The position numbers were made by a program, and so were the translations under genes. Below the pieces are notes generated by a model. That model ran no database searches. It was not told the origin of the DNA and saw only the letters and a list, made by a program, of their open reading frames with translations. From Xylaria sp. FL1777 (lineage: Eukaryota; Ascomycota; Sordariomycetes; Xylariales; Xylariaceae): 19,367 bases of DNA. Location of the stretch: the NCBI GenBank assembly GCA_022578965.1, contig MU400947.1, positions 1-19,367 of the forward strand, written 5' to 3'. This document shows, one piece after another, positions 1-9,766 of this stretch. The stretch's first letter is position 1, and the number at the start of each line of letters is the position of its first letter.

Positions 1-143
1 ATAACTTAAAAAAATAGTTTAATTAAAAGTAATAAACAATAAAAAATAATAAGTTAATATAGTTAGCAAACTTATAAAACTATAAAAACTTTAAACTATT
101 AAAGCTTAAAATGTAGCTTAAAAAAAAGTTATGTTTAAAAAAA

Positions 144-465
144 TGTCATAACAGCGCACTATGCATATGTTATGTAGCATTAACTTAGCAATACACTTTA
201 ATTATAAGGTGAAAAAGTAAAAGAAACATGGCTAGCTAAGCTGCTATAATTAAGACCTTTTATTTTTAGCTCATGGTGAGGTGTGAGGTCCATAGGTCAT
301 AAGTTATATAACTAGGCCACTTATACCACTAACTGCTACAATACTATAATACAATAAAATAACCAATATAATAACTAAACTAATGGCTATACTAATAACC
401 ATAGCTATAGTTAATATAATAGCCATACTAATATAATAGTAGCTATATAGCTAAAAGCTATAACT
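144..465 (+). repeat. T element 5' LTR (322 bp)
   Basis: This repeat aligns without gaps to 1824-2145 at a constant offset of 1680. It begins TGTCATAACAGCGCAC and ends TAACT. It is the less mutated of the pair: where the two differ, it usually carries C or G and the 3' copy carries T or A (for example CTCATGGTGAGG here against CTTATAGTAAAG there). A few sites go the other way, so both copies have mutated independently. Confidence 0.88.
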
Positions 466-1421
466 ACTCCCTTAAATCTTTTGTTATCCTTGGTTTATAT
501 AGGTAAACCCATATAATTGCTAAAGAACAAAAGATTTGCAGAAGTACCACTTGCTATTACGTTTTAATTCACCCCTTTATATCCTTCGTTATAAGGTCTA
601 ATATATTGTTCTAATTAATAACTTATTAACTTAAACCTTTTATCGCGAAAAATAGTTTAGTACTTCGTTTTATAAGTAATTCGTATAAAAACGTAAGTAC
701 TAATAAATTAAGTAAAATATAAGTAAATAAAGTAAATAAGTTATAAGTAGGTTAACTAGTTAACTAACTAATTAACCGGCTAACTACTTAATTAATTAAC
801 TAGTTAATTAAGCTTTAAGGTTTAAAACTATAGTACTTGCAACACTAGCTAATTTATATAATAACAAAAGTATTATAGCTTTAAGTAAATTAATTAATTA
901 AATAAATAATATATAAGTAAATATATGTTAGTTTGTTTATATAGTTAAAAATTCGAAATATTTGTTATATTTATATATAAATAGCTTAGTAAAGTAGTTT
1001 GTTGTTTAAAACAGGTCTTTTAGTTAAAAAAGCAAAGGTACTTTATAACTAATATTAATTTGTACTGCATAGTAAGTATTTTAGCTAAAAAACCTAAAAA
1101 GTTAGTTCAAAAGTTAACAACTTTAGCGAAAAGTTCAGTTATTAATTTGTTAAAAATAAAACAGCTAAACAAAAAGCTAGTTGTTTAGTTCTTTAATTTA
1201 AGCTATTTAGCTAAAAGTACTATTAAATTAAAATTAGTATAATTTATTAGCGTTTTATATAGGTTAATACTTAATAAAAAATGGTTATAACAACTATAGC
1301 AAAAGGTTTAGTTATTATAGAAAATTTCTAGCGTTAGCAAAAGGTTTAGCTAGCATTTTGTATAGCAAAGGTCCTATATAAAAAGATATGTATTAACGCG
1401 TTTAAAAAGTATATAAATTGT
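466..1421. other. T element internal region, no recognisable gene
   Basis: This is about 950 bp of internal sequence without a reading frame that could be recognised. It opens with a relatively G+C-rich, little-mutated stretch (466-660) holding a nested inverted repeat. It continues with an AT-rich tract at about 740-815 built of degenerate TTAACTAGTTAA-like palindromic words. From about 1000 a short motif recurs: AGCAAAAGGTTTAG is at 1298-1311 and again at 1336-1349, with the shorter AGCAAAGGT at 1030 and 1364. A primer-binding site next to the LTR was not identified. Confidence 0.5.
474..537. other. Nested inverted repeat (stem-loop) next to T 5' LTR
   Basis: AAATCTTTTGTT at 474-485 is perfectly complementary to AACAAAAGATTT at 526-537, a 12-bp stem. 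Inside it, GGTTTA at 492-497 pairs with TAAACC at 504-509, giving a second hairpin. The position just inside the 5' LTR is where LTR retrotransposons carry the primer-binding site and RNA packaging or dimerisation structures. A role of that kind is an inference. The stem is intact although the rest of the element has mutated. Confidence 0.55.
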
Positions 1422-1649
1422 ATGCTTATTATACGCGCAAGTACAACAAAAGCTATAAAATGTTCAACAAAAGGTAAACAAAAAATAATATGTTTAGCAA
1501 AAAGTAAACAAAGATCGGTTTACAGAAAAAAACCTAAAGGCTTTTCGAACAAAAGCATAAACAAGCACATAAAAACGCTATTTTATACAAAATATAGCTT
1601 AAAATATCTAGGTCCGTTTAAAAGTTGCTTTTGCTTAGTGCTGGTTTAA
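1422..1649 (+). pseudogene. Possible integrase C-terminal (GPY/F) remnant in T
   Basis: An open stretch of 75 codons lies in the 3' part of the T element, about 175 bp before the 3' LTR. Most of it is Lys-rich and unremarkable. Near its end (about residues 49-67) it reads HIKTL, then KYLGPFK. This has the layout of the GPY/F module that follows the integrase core in Ty3/gypsy elements, where a NIKT-like stretch is followed about ten residues later by LGPF. That resemblance suggests a surviving scrap of pol at the expected place just before the 3' LTR. No catalytic residue is present and the starting Met is arbitrary. Chance similarity in a Lys-rich reading cannot be excluded. Confidence 0.35.
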
Positions 1650-1823
1650 AAGGCTTGCAGCAACATTTATTAAAAAGCGAACAAAAAAAAAAAAGGTTAA
1701 TATAAGCACGCAGTACTTCTAAACATATACAAAAAAATACTAAGAACAATATACCTTTAGCTATAACTAACAAATATATAAAACCTAACTACTAGAAATC
1801 ATTTTAGCTAAAAACCTTATAAT

Positions 1824-2145
1824 TGTTATAATAGCGCACTATACATATATTATGTAGCATTAACTTAGCAATACACTTTAATTATAAAGTAAAGAAATAA
1901 AAAAAACATAGCTAGCTAAGCTGCTATAGTTAAAACCTTTTATTTTTAGCTTATAGTAAAGTGTGAGGTTTATAAGTCATAGGTTATATAACTAGGCCAC
2001 TTATATCACTAATTGCTATAATACTATAATATAATAAAATAACTAATATAATAACTAAACTAATGGCCATACTAATAACTATAGCTATAGCTAATATAAT
2101 AGCTATACTAATACAATAATAGCTATATAACTAGAAGCCGTAACT
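1824..2145 (+). repeat. T element 3' LTR (322 bp)
   Basis: This is the second copy of the 322-bp repeat, starting TGTTATAATAGCGCAC and ending CCGTAACT, followed directly by AAAAACAAAACT, which is host E0 sequence. Differences from the 5' LTR are almost all transitions and mostly leave this copy with the A or T. No good polypurine tract precedes it; the upstream bases are CTAAAAACCTTATAAT. Confidence 0.85.
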
Positions 2146-3500
2146 AAAAACAAAACTATAACTATAAATAGTATAATTATTAAACTAATTATAAACTATT
2201 AAAACATTTAGTTGCTAAATAAACTTAAAAAAATAAAACCTATAAAACTTTAAAACAAAAACAAATAAAATTAAAAGCTATAAAAAACACTATAAAAAAA
2301 GAACTAATAAAAATAAACAAAGTATTTTTATAGCTTAAATTGCTTTAAATATAACAAAATAAAAAAGTACTAATAATTAACGTAAAAACTAATATATTTT
2401 AAAAATTAAAACTAGTAATTTAATTAATTGCTAAAAGTTATTACTATAACAAAACTATAATAAAAAACAATAATAATATTTTACGCTTAAAAGATTTAAA
2501 ACATAATAAAATATTATAAAATTATTATATAGTATATTATTATTACTAATATTTACTTAATAAATTAAAAAATAATTAGTTTTTTAAATAAATTACAAAA
2601 ACAAAAATATAAAACTTTTATAAATTAAAGTAGTTAGCTATAACTATAGTTTACTATAAAAATCTACAAAAATTTGCAATATTTAAAAAAAATTTTAATT
2701 ATACTTATAATATTATTTTAAAAAAATATAAAAATAACTGCTATAAATATTATTAGCTAATTAAAGTATAATTATATTAAAAAATAGTTGCTAAAAGTAA
2801 AAAAGCTTAAAAATTGCAATTTAAAGCTTAATTAAAAGCAAAAATAAAACAAAATACATTAATATTTAAAGTACTAAAAAAAATAAGCATTTAAATATTT
2901 TATAAAAAAAAATTAAAAAACAAAATAAATATTTGCTAAAAAAGCAGCAAGTAGCTAAAAAAACTAAAGCTTTACATAAAGTTTAATGTAATAACTAAAA
3001 AAACTAATTTAAAGTTAAACTTATATATTAAAAAAAAAAATATAATATTTTAATTAACTTAAAAGCATAAGCTAATATAATTTTACTTAAAATAACAAAA
3101 CAAAATAAAATTTCTTAAAAATATAAATAAAAATTCTAAAAAATTAAAAAATTTAATAAAAGCACTTTTAGCTATAATAATAGTTATATACTTAAAAAAA
3201 CTAAACCTTTTAATATATTTATACAAAAATATAAAAAATAAATTATATTAAATATTGCTAATATATTTAATTATAATATTATTTTAGAAATACTATAGCT
3301 AAAAATTAATAACTTTTTGATTTAATAAAAAGCAAAAACTATTAATTAAAAAAGTAAGAAATAAAGTAAGAAAATTAGAAAAATCGCAAAAAAAATTCTA
3401 AACAGAATACTAAAAGTATATTATAAATTTTACAAACTATTTAAAAAAAAAAAAAAAAAAACTTTTTAAACATAACTTATAAAATTACTATATTTTTATT
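2146..3500 (+). other. E0 gag/pol junction and protease region, not resolved
   Basis: This A-rich stretch resumes E0 after the T insertion and is colinear with E2 (15154-15464, then 17679 to about 18790), with about nine in ten bases matching by eye. In a Ty3/gypsy element it should hold the end of gag and the aspartic protease. No DTG-type protease motif could be picked out because the frame is saturated with stop codons. It contains the empty sites for two E2 insertions: ATAACAAAACTATA at 2446-2459 and TATAATATTATTTT at 3272-3285. A long A-run near 3450 is shared with E2 and is part of the element, not a tail. Confidence 0.6.
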
Positions 3501-3529
3501 AAAGAAAAATATTAATTAAAGCTTTATTA

Positions 3530-4170
3530 AGTATACTATATAAGCTTAAATAAAATAAACGCTTTATAAAAATACATTTAAAAAAATCTAGCAAAGAGAT
3601 TTTTAAAAAAATCTTAGTTATTTATTAAATACTTTATAATACTAATACTTAAAATAAAAAATAAAAAACAACTAATTAATAAAAAAAAAAACTAATATAA
3701 TAAATAATAGTTAATTATTAATTATTAAATATAATTATTATTACAAATAAATACTTTTTTACTTTATTAATAATTATAAAAAAAAACATGAGTTAAGCAA
3801 AATAGTTTATAGTAATTAATATTTTAAATAAATATTATGCTATTAAAATAGCTAAAAAAAAAAAATAAAAAACTGCTATATAAATAATATATAGATTATA
3901 TAAGTATATAGTTATGCTATAAAAACTATAAAATATATTAGCTAGTTTTTAATATATAATAATAATAATTTTATAGAAGTTTTTAAATAAATTTATGTTT
4001 ATTTACTTAAATAATATTTTAATTTACTTTAAAATATTAAAAAAACACAAAAAATACATAACTTAAGTATTAAAAATACTTAAATAAGCAAAATTATAAC
4101 TTAATACAAAAAAGTATATATAATATATACAAAAAATTAACTTTTTAAAATTTATAATTACTTTAAAACA
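3530..4170 (+). other. Reverse transcriptase domain of E0 pol (degenerate)
   Basis: Read with stops ignored, the + strand gives the familiar RT blocks. At 3710-3730 is VNYxLLN, corresponding to the conserved VDYRxLN. At about 3870-3920 is KTAI...YRLYKYIVM, corresponding to the KTAFRTRYGxYEYxVMPFGL block. The catalytic box at 4001-4027 reads IYLNNILIY, where an active enzyme has YxDDILIY. At about 4040-4160 is the KxQxxH...LK.AKLQLNxKK...INFLKFIIT block, matching the usual thumb region with GLQL and KFLGFII. Both catalytic Asp codons (GAT) have become AAT, so the active site is destroyed. E2 carries the same two changes. Confidence 0.9.
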
Positions 4171-4449
4171 AATATAAATTTAACAGTTAAAAATTAATAT
4201 AATATAAAACTAGAAAATATTTAATTTAGCTATTATTATAAACATATAATAAGCATTAAGATTTTTGAACTATGTTTAAATGTTAATTTAAAACTTTAAA
4301 AAAATAGCATTTTACTTTATAAAGTATACAAAAAAAAAATATAAAAGAAAATTTTTTTTAATATTAAAAAAAGCCTAAAAAGCTTTTAAAAAACTAAAAC
4401 TAAAAGTTATTTTTAACTTTATAGTTAAACTACTTAATTTATAAAAAAA

Positions 4450-4860
4450 AAAAAGCTAAAAATAAATGCTTTAAATAATATAATTATAAAAGTTTTAAAA
4501 CAATTAAAAAACAACAAAAAATAGCATTTAGTAGCTTATTACTTTAAAGCATTATAAAATATAGCATTATAATATTTTATATATAATAAAGAACTATTTG
4601 CAATTATTATAGCATTTAAAAAATAAAAACTGTTTTTTATAAAAACTATAAAGCTAATTAAGATTTATTTAAATTATTAAAACTTAACAAAATTTATAAC
4701 TATATAAAAAATTACTAAATAACATAAAAGTTAAATGGTTTTTTTTTTTAAATTTAACTTTAAAATATATTACATTAAAAAAAAAAAAAACATTTAAGCA
4801 AATATACTTAGCTAACAAAGTTAAAAAAGATTTAAAGTTTTAAAAAAAAACATTTAAGTA
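4450..4860 (+). other. RNase H domain of E0 pol (degenerate)
   Basis: The reading around 4582-4623 is YNKELFAIIIAFKK, matching the YDKELLAIVxAFxxW signature of Ty3/gypsy RNase H. It is followed by a block resembling TDHxNLxYF (read here as LNYQNLTKF) and by KxxKQHKSQMVFF, the usual RRxARWxEFL helix with Arg and Trp codons turned into Gln, stop or Met. The frame differs by one base from that of the RT domain. The domain would remove the RNA strand during reverse transcription. Confidence 0.82.
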
Positions 4861-4999
4861 TTGCATTTTTAAAGAAATAAAAGCTTAAAAGTTAAAGTTA
4901 TATTTAAAAATTTTATAAATATATAGCTATAATAAGCTTATAACTTAAAAAAGTTAATATAGTTATAAAAGCACAAAACATTAAAAAATAACAAGCTAA

Positions 5000-5650
5000 T
5001 ATATAAACGTAAGGTTTACTTACTAAAATCTTTATAAAACAAGTTTATTAAAAAGTTTTATAAACATTTATTATATAAATACTAAAAAGCAATAAAAATA
5101 GCTAAATAACTATAAAAAAATATAATTTTTTAAAACTATAAAACATAGTTAAATTTATTATAAAAAAGTGCAATATTTATAATAAAGCTAAAATAGCTTA
5201 ATATAAGCTTTATAAACTATTATAACTTATATAAATACTTAAATAAACATAATATACTATTGCTTAAAATTTTATTATAATATTATTTTTATTAATTAAT
5301 TTAGTTATAAAAATATAATATAATAAAATATAAGTTATTATTAATAAATTTACTAAGTATATTTACTTTTTACTGTTTAAAGAAAATATAATAACTAAAC
5401 AACTTATATATGCTTTTATATATTAATATTTAAATAAACATAAGTTACTAAAAAGAATTATTTTAAACTAAAATAAACTGTTTATTTTTAAGTTTAAAAC
5501 TAGTTTTTTTAAATTTATTAGTATTAAACTAAAGTTTTTAATTGCTTACTATTTATAAACTAACAAATAAACAAAAAAACTAAACTAAATATTAAAATAA
5601 TATTTATAAAGTTATATTAATTATTAATAAAACAATTAAGTAAAACTATT
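5000..5650 (+). other. Integrase core of E0 pol (degenerate)
   Basis: The region lies between RNase H and the GPY/F module, where the DDE integrase core belongs. The clearest match is at about 5542-5590: LLTIYKLTNKQKN followed by T and K, corresponding to the LSTAYHPQTDGQTERxNQ block that holds the Q-T-x-x-Q-T-E of gypsy integrases. Upstream, phrases such as KYNII (for YDAIxVIVDR), a TYF-like stretch and an AxLF-like stretch occur in the expected order. The N-terminal HHCC zinc site was not resolved. One codon seems to be missing in the HPQTD motif. Confidence 0.65.
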
Positions 5651-5924
5651 ACTAATAGCACAAATCTTATATAATATATTAACAAACAAAAATATAAACA
5701 TATTTTTATATAAAGCTATTTATAAATAGCAAGCAATTATTAAAAAACAAAAAAAAACATTAATAAAAACATTTGTTATTTTAATTATAGCATTTTAAGC
5801 AAAAACTATTGCAATAAAAATTAAAACGTTATAAGCTAAACTATAACTATGTTTTTAGTTTTTATAATAATAAATATTAATATATTATAACAAAAAACGA
5901 ACTAAAAAACTAACTTTTAAAAAA

Positions 5925-6340
5925 AAAAATAAAGTTTATTTGTTATAACAAAAGCAAAATGCAAACATTAATATTTCTTAAATCAAAATAAAACAACTAA
6001 GCAATAAATTAAAATTTAAAAAACTTGGCTTTTTTAAAATTAAAGAAATTATTTTATTTACTAACTATAAACTATTATTATTAAAAAACATATAAATTTA
6101 TTTTGTTTTTTATATTTTTTTATTAAAACTAGTATTTATTAAAACATTTATTAAAACATAATTAAAAATAAAAACAGATTAAAATATTTATAAAGTTAAA
6201 AATATATTAAATTTCCGTTAAAACAATAATAACGTTAAGTATTTTATTAAATAAAAAAAATATTTATATATTAACAATATTTAAGAACTTAAAAAACACT
6301 TAAAAACTGCTAAAATAATTATAAACTAGTTTTACTATTA
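5925..6340 (+). other. GPY/F module and chromodomain of E0 integrase (degenerate)
   Basis: In codon phase 0 the sequence reads NKVYLL near 5930 (usual GDKVWL), then LKFKKLGFFKIKEII at 6012-6056 (usual KLxxKxLGPFKI, with Pro CCT now TTT). After a stretch resembling HPVFHVSLL, about 6189-6330 reads YKVKNILNF, VKYFIK, K..YLYINN and EHLK-like residues. This matches the chromodomain pattern (E)VEKIL, (L)VKWKGY, NTWEP, ENL. Chromodomains on fungal chromoviruses are thought to bind methylated histone H3 and steer integration to heterochromatin. The Trp codons of the aromatic cage are gone, so it is non-functional here. Confidence 0.85.
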
Positions 6341-6405
6341 ATACTTAAGCTAGCTAAAGCTAAAAAAAAAAGATTAACTTTAAATAAAGCGTTTAGTATG
6401 TTTTA

Positions 6406-6967
6406 ATTAAGCTTTAAAAAAATAACTAGCAATAGCTATATTGCTTTAATGCGTTATTTTTATTTTTTAGCTATATAACGCTTTTTTGCTTTAATTTGCT
6501 TAAGCTTTTTTAAATTATTTAAACTATAAGCTATAGTAGCAGCTATTTTTTTTTGCTATAGTTTTTTTTATTGCTTAAAACAGCGGATTTTTATACTTAT
6601 TTTTTTATGCTTTTTTATTAGTAAGTTTAATTTATTTTTTAGCTTTTTATGCTAAAAAATAAGCTGCTACATTTGCTTTAAAAATAAACTTTTAGCGTTA
6701 TAATTTGCTTGTTTAGCTATAATATATTTAACATATTAATTAAAGTTAGATTTTAATATTAAACATTTTATGCTATAATAATTGTAGCAAAAGCATAAAG
6801 CTATTTTAATTAATTTTAGTTTAATAAAAGAAAGCAAAGCAAAGTTTTGTTAAGCTTTTTGTTTAAAATATAACAAGCGAAGTTTTTTAAAAACCTTATT
6901 AAACATAATAAGCACAAAAAACAAAAAACAGGAAATAAAAAAAAAAACTTATAAAAAAAAAATATAA
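6406..6967 (-). pseudogene. Decayed minus-strand coding block, possible inserted element
   Basis: After the end of E0 pol the base skew flips from A-rich to T-rich on the + strand. Reading the minus strand from about 6840 down to 6425 gives some 130 codons in one frame, interrupted only by TAA or TAG at plausible Gln positions. The inferred peptide is rich in Lys, Gln, Leu and Ile and looks helical (for example KKLKQIKAKKRYIAKK at about 6505-6460). This resembles the basic, coiled-coil tails of fungal pogo/Fot1-type transposases, but no catalytic motif is present and the match is weak. It may be a truncated element inserted between pol and the 3' LTR, or a 3' region of E itself. The remaining bases to 6967 show only A-rich runs. 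Confidence 0.35.
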
Positions 6968-6986
6968 AATTGTTAAAATAACAATT
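6968..6986. other. Perfect short palindrome near E0 3' LTR
   Basis: AATTGTTA and TAACAATT form an 8-bp perfect stem around an AAA loop, lying between A-rich tracts. It contains TGTTA and TAACA, the kind of ends seen on E-family LTRs, so it could mark an LTR edge. No second copy confirms that. Confidence 0.35.
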
Positions 6987-7076
6987 ATAAAAAAAAAAAA
7001 TAATATTATAAAATAAGCTAATTAAGCTAGTTAAAAAGCTAAATATAAAAAAAACATGCGTAAAAAAAGTCCTATT

Positions 7077-7520
7077 TGTTAAAAAAATATATATTTAAAC
7101 TATTATAAGGGTTTAATGCATAAATTTAATAAATTTAAGCGTTAAATTTATTAAGCTTTAAACTTAACAAACTTAAGCATTAAGTTTATTAAGCTTTAAA
7201 TTTAAAACAATATAACATTAAGTTTATTAAAAAAAGCAACGTTTATAAATTATTACTACTGTTTTTTTTATTTATATAATTATGCATTTTTTGTATTTAG
7301 TTATTTATTTAGTTTTTAGCTTTTTAGCTATTAATTTTTTATAACTGCTAAGCATTAATATACTTATTACTTTTAATTTTTTAAGACCTTTATTAATGCA
7401 TAGTAATAAAAGTATTCCGAAAACTTTCTTAACGGACTACTGTTAAAAATCCTATTATTACTTATAAATTAAAACCTTAAAAGTAAACCTGTTATATTAA
7501 TATATAATAAGTCTATTATA
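7077..7520 (+). repeat. E0 3' LTR (start uncertain)
   Basis: From about 7254 to 7520 this matches the E2 5' LTR (about 13050-13317) and, inverted, the E1 LTR (10996 to about 11270), ending at the same TATTATA. That shared end fixes the 3' edge of the LTR at 7520; a terminal CA has probably become TA. The 5' half does not align well: it carries its own degenerate repeats built on TAAGCATTAAG and TTTATTAAGCTTTAAA, where E1 and E2 carry a 26-bp tandem array. The start is placed at a TGTTA at 7077 by analogy with the TGTTATAAAATTGG start of E2, but it could lie further upstream. Confidence 0.7.
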
Positions 7521-9660
7521 AAAGCATTTTTTGTTTATATAAAAGTTTTAGTTTTTTTAGTTATAGCTTTAAAAATAGCTTAATTGTTTAATTAATTAAT
7601 TTAATAATTTTAATATAAATTTAAGTTATTAGTTTTTTATATAGCTATAGTTATATTTTTAGTTTATAAAATATAACTTATTGTTTTTTTATATAAAGGT
7701 TTTTATTATACTATTTAATGCTATATATAAGCATGCTTATAAGTTAGCAAAAAATCTTTTATACATAAGTTTTTAAAAAATTAACGCTATAGCTAACTTT
7801 AGTATACTTTAATATGCTTATATAACGTTTATGTTTAATTAAATTTTGCTTTAATAGCTAGCGCTAAACGTTTGCTATGCTTTTTTAAGCTTATTAAGCA
7901 TTAATTTAAATATTTTATGCAAAGCTAAATTTAAGTTTTTTTTTTTTATTTATATAAAAAAAACTATTATTTAGTTAGCTTAATATTAGCTATAGTTTAT
8001 ATTAGTATTAAAGTAAATATTTATTATATAGTATATTTTATTTTAAGTTTTATTTAGATTAATACAGTTAATAAAAAAGTTTTTTGCATAACTTTTTAAA
8101 ATATATAAAAATATAGCGTAATATTAGTTTTTTATAATTTTAATATATTAATAAGCAGCAATAAATAAATAAGCTTTATTATATAATAAGTTATATAGCT
8201 TGCTTATATAGTTTTAATTTAAGTTTTAGCTTTTTTAAAAAGCAATATATTTATTAAAAAATATAAATTTGTTTTATACGAACTTCGTTAAAAATAAATT
8301 TAAAAATATACTTTTAATAGCTAAATTTAATGTTATATAAATATATGTTTTTTGCTTTAATGTTTATAATAAATAATACTAAACAAAATATTTATATATT
8401 AGTTAAAAAATTAGTTTATAGCTTGCTTTTATTATATAAAGATTAAATAGCTTAAAAAAATTCTAATATTTAATATTTAGTTAAATTAATTATAATTAAT
8501 ATTTATATTATTACGTTTAAAATTATACGTTAAAACTTAAGTTTTTAAGAAATAATTTAGTATATAAATAGTTTAAAAAGTTTTAATTATTATACAAAAA
8601 AATATTTAGCTATTAGCTTAGTGTTAAAAATATTACTAATAGTTAAATAGTTATTATATAATAAATATTTAGTAGTTTTTTTAATTTTTTAATTATAAAG
8701 TTTTTATAGGCTATTTTTATAAGCTTTTAAATTATAGTTGTTTTTAATGTTAAGTAAATTTTTTTTAACTTAAAGTTTTTAAGCAAAGCGCTTTATACGC
8801 TTTAATAAATTTTCTAGAAATAATTTTTCGTTTATTTTTTAAAAGTTTTAGCAAACCTTTTTTAAAAGTAGTTTAATAGTTTATAAAAATATAAATAATT
8901 AGCATAATAAAATGCTAGCTTAATATTTAGCTTAATTTTAGTTGTATAGCTAAAATTGATTTTTTAGCTTTATATTTTAAAATTAATTTAAGTATTTATT
9001 TATTATGCGCTTATTAAAATGTTTTTAGCTAAATTTTTATATATAAAAATAACTAGCTTTAACTTTAAAAGTATTATAAATAGTTATTTGTTTTTTTAAA
9101 ACATAATAAATTTAACTAAATTATATAATATATTTAATTTTATATTTAGGTTATATAAATTGCTGTTTTATTTTTATATAATAATATAATTAATATATTG
9201 CTTAATGTTTATATAGCAATATAGTTAAAAAGTAACAAAGTTGCTTACTATTTTTTTATTTTGTTTTTAATATTAATAAACAGGTTAAAAGTTTAGTTTT
9301 TATACGTAAATAAATTAGATTTTTTTTTTTTTTTTATACGTGCTTATTTTAGCTAATTAAAAAAAGTAAACTAAACAATATATTTATACATTAAAAAAAA
9401 ACAAATATAATATAAAAAATAAATTTCTTTTTAATAAGTTAAAATAAAAATATATTATATAACTTTATTATTACTTTAGTTAATTTATAGTTTATTATAA
9501 ATAGGTTAAAAGTATAAATATAACTATTAATTAATATTAAATAAGCTTTATATAATTATATGTTTAATATATATATGCTAAAACAAAGTATAATAATTTT
9601 TATATTATAAGCTATTTATATTTTATATGTTTAAAAAAAAAAAAGTTCGTATAAAGCAAA

Positions 9661-9684
9661 AGTTCTTTTTTATATGTAAGAACT
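9661..9684. other. Short hairpin
   Basis: AGTTCTT and AAGAACT form a 7-bp stem with a 10-base loop. It lies in a patch (9640-9770) with several TTCGTATAAAG/AACTTTG-like words, just beyond the point where E1 stops matching E2. Confidence 0.3.
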
Positions 9685-9738
9685 TTGTTAGCATATAAAT
9701 TAAACTAACACTAAAATTACTTTAATTTATATAATAGC

Positions 9739-9766
9739 TTTTGCATAAAGTGGTTTTTATGCAAAA
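9739..9766. other. Perfect 11-bp stem-loop beside the E1 breakpoint
   Basis: TTTTGCATAAA and TTTATGCAAAA form an 11-bp perfect stem around a six-base GTGGTT loop. It sits within 30 bp of where E1 gag homology ends. It could be the fold-back end of the element that interrupts E1. A transcription terminator role is not supported. Confidence 0.45.

Larger units (their letters stand above)
144..2145 (+). mobile_element. T: nested short LTR retrotransposon inserted in E0
   Basis: A 2002-bp element has two 322-bp direct repeats at its ends and 1358 bp between them. The E2 copy keeps the empty site near 15149-15160, a run of seven A followed by CAAAACT. In E0 the element is preceded by seven A and followed by five A then CAAAACT, which fits a 4- or 5-bp A-only target duplication typical of LTR elements. 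It starts TGTCATAAC; the last bases are TAACT(A), where a terminal CA may have mutated to TA. The internal part is far too short for a full gag-pol, so it is a non-autonomous or deleted derivative. The 5' LTR and the first 150 bp inside are visibly richer in G+C than the host element, so T is younger than E0 or less mutated. Orientation is inferred only from a possible integrase GPY/F remnant at 1422-1649. Confidence 0.85.
3501..6405 (+). pseudogene. pol: E0 pol pseudogene: RT, RNase H, integrase, chromodomain
   Basis: This is a decayed Ty3/gypsy polyprotein that would make the DNA copy of the element (reverse transcriptase and RNase H) and integrate it (integrase). Domains appear in the order RT, RNase H, integrase core, GPY/F, chromodomain, which is the chromovirus order. 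The frame moves from codon phase 2 in RT to phase 1 in RNase H and integrase and phase 0 in GPY/F and chromodomain, so at least two indels have occurred, probably in A-runs. Stops are almost all TAA or TAG at Gln, Arg or Trp positions. The chromodomain reading ends at TAA near 6405 and is the likely end of pol. Nothing suggests expression. Confidence 0.9.
1..7520 (+). mobile_element. E0: decayed Ty3/gypsy chromovirus copy, 3' part with 3' LTR
   Basis: This is the 3' portion of a chromodomain-bearing Ty3/gypsy LTR retrotransposon; its 5' end lies outside the window. In order on the + strand it shows a gag/pol junction region, reverse transcriptase, RNase H, integrase, GPY/F module, chromodomain and a 3' LTR. 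Its first 4 kb, without the nested insert at 144-2145, is colinear with E2 (from 15013 to the window end). Adding the E2 5' part to this copy gives a full element of about 7.7 kb, normal for the group. The copy is dead: every reading frame is full of stops, mostly TAA/TAG at expected Gln or Arg/Trp codons, and the frame shifts between domains. A block at 6425-6840 reads on the other strand and may be a further insertion between pol and the LTR. Confidence 0.9.

Noticed and set aside
737..815. Microsatellite or operator array of TTAACTAGTTAA-like words
   Set aside because: The words are irregular in length and spacing, and AT-rich palindromes of this size are expected by chance in this composition.
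3450..3470. Poly(A) tail of a retroposed copy
   Set aside because: The same A-run is present at the colinear position of E2 (about 18776-18795), with element sequence continuing on both sides, so it is internal to the element.
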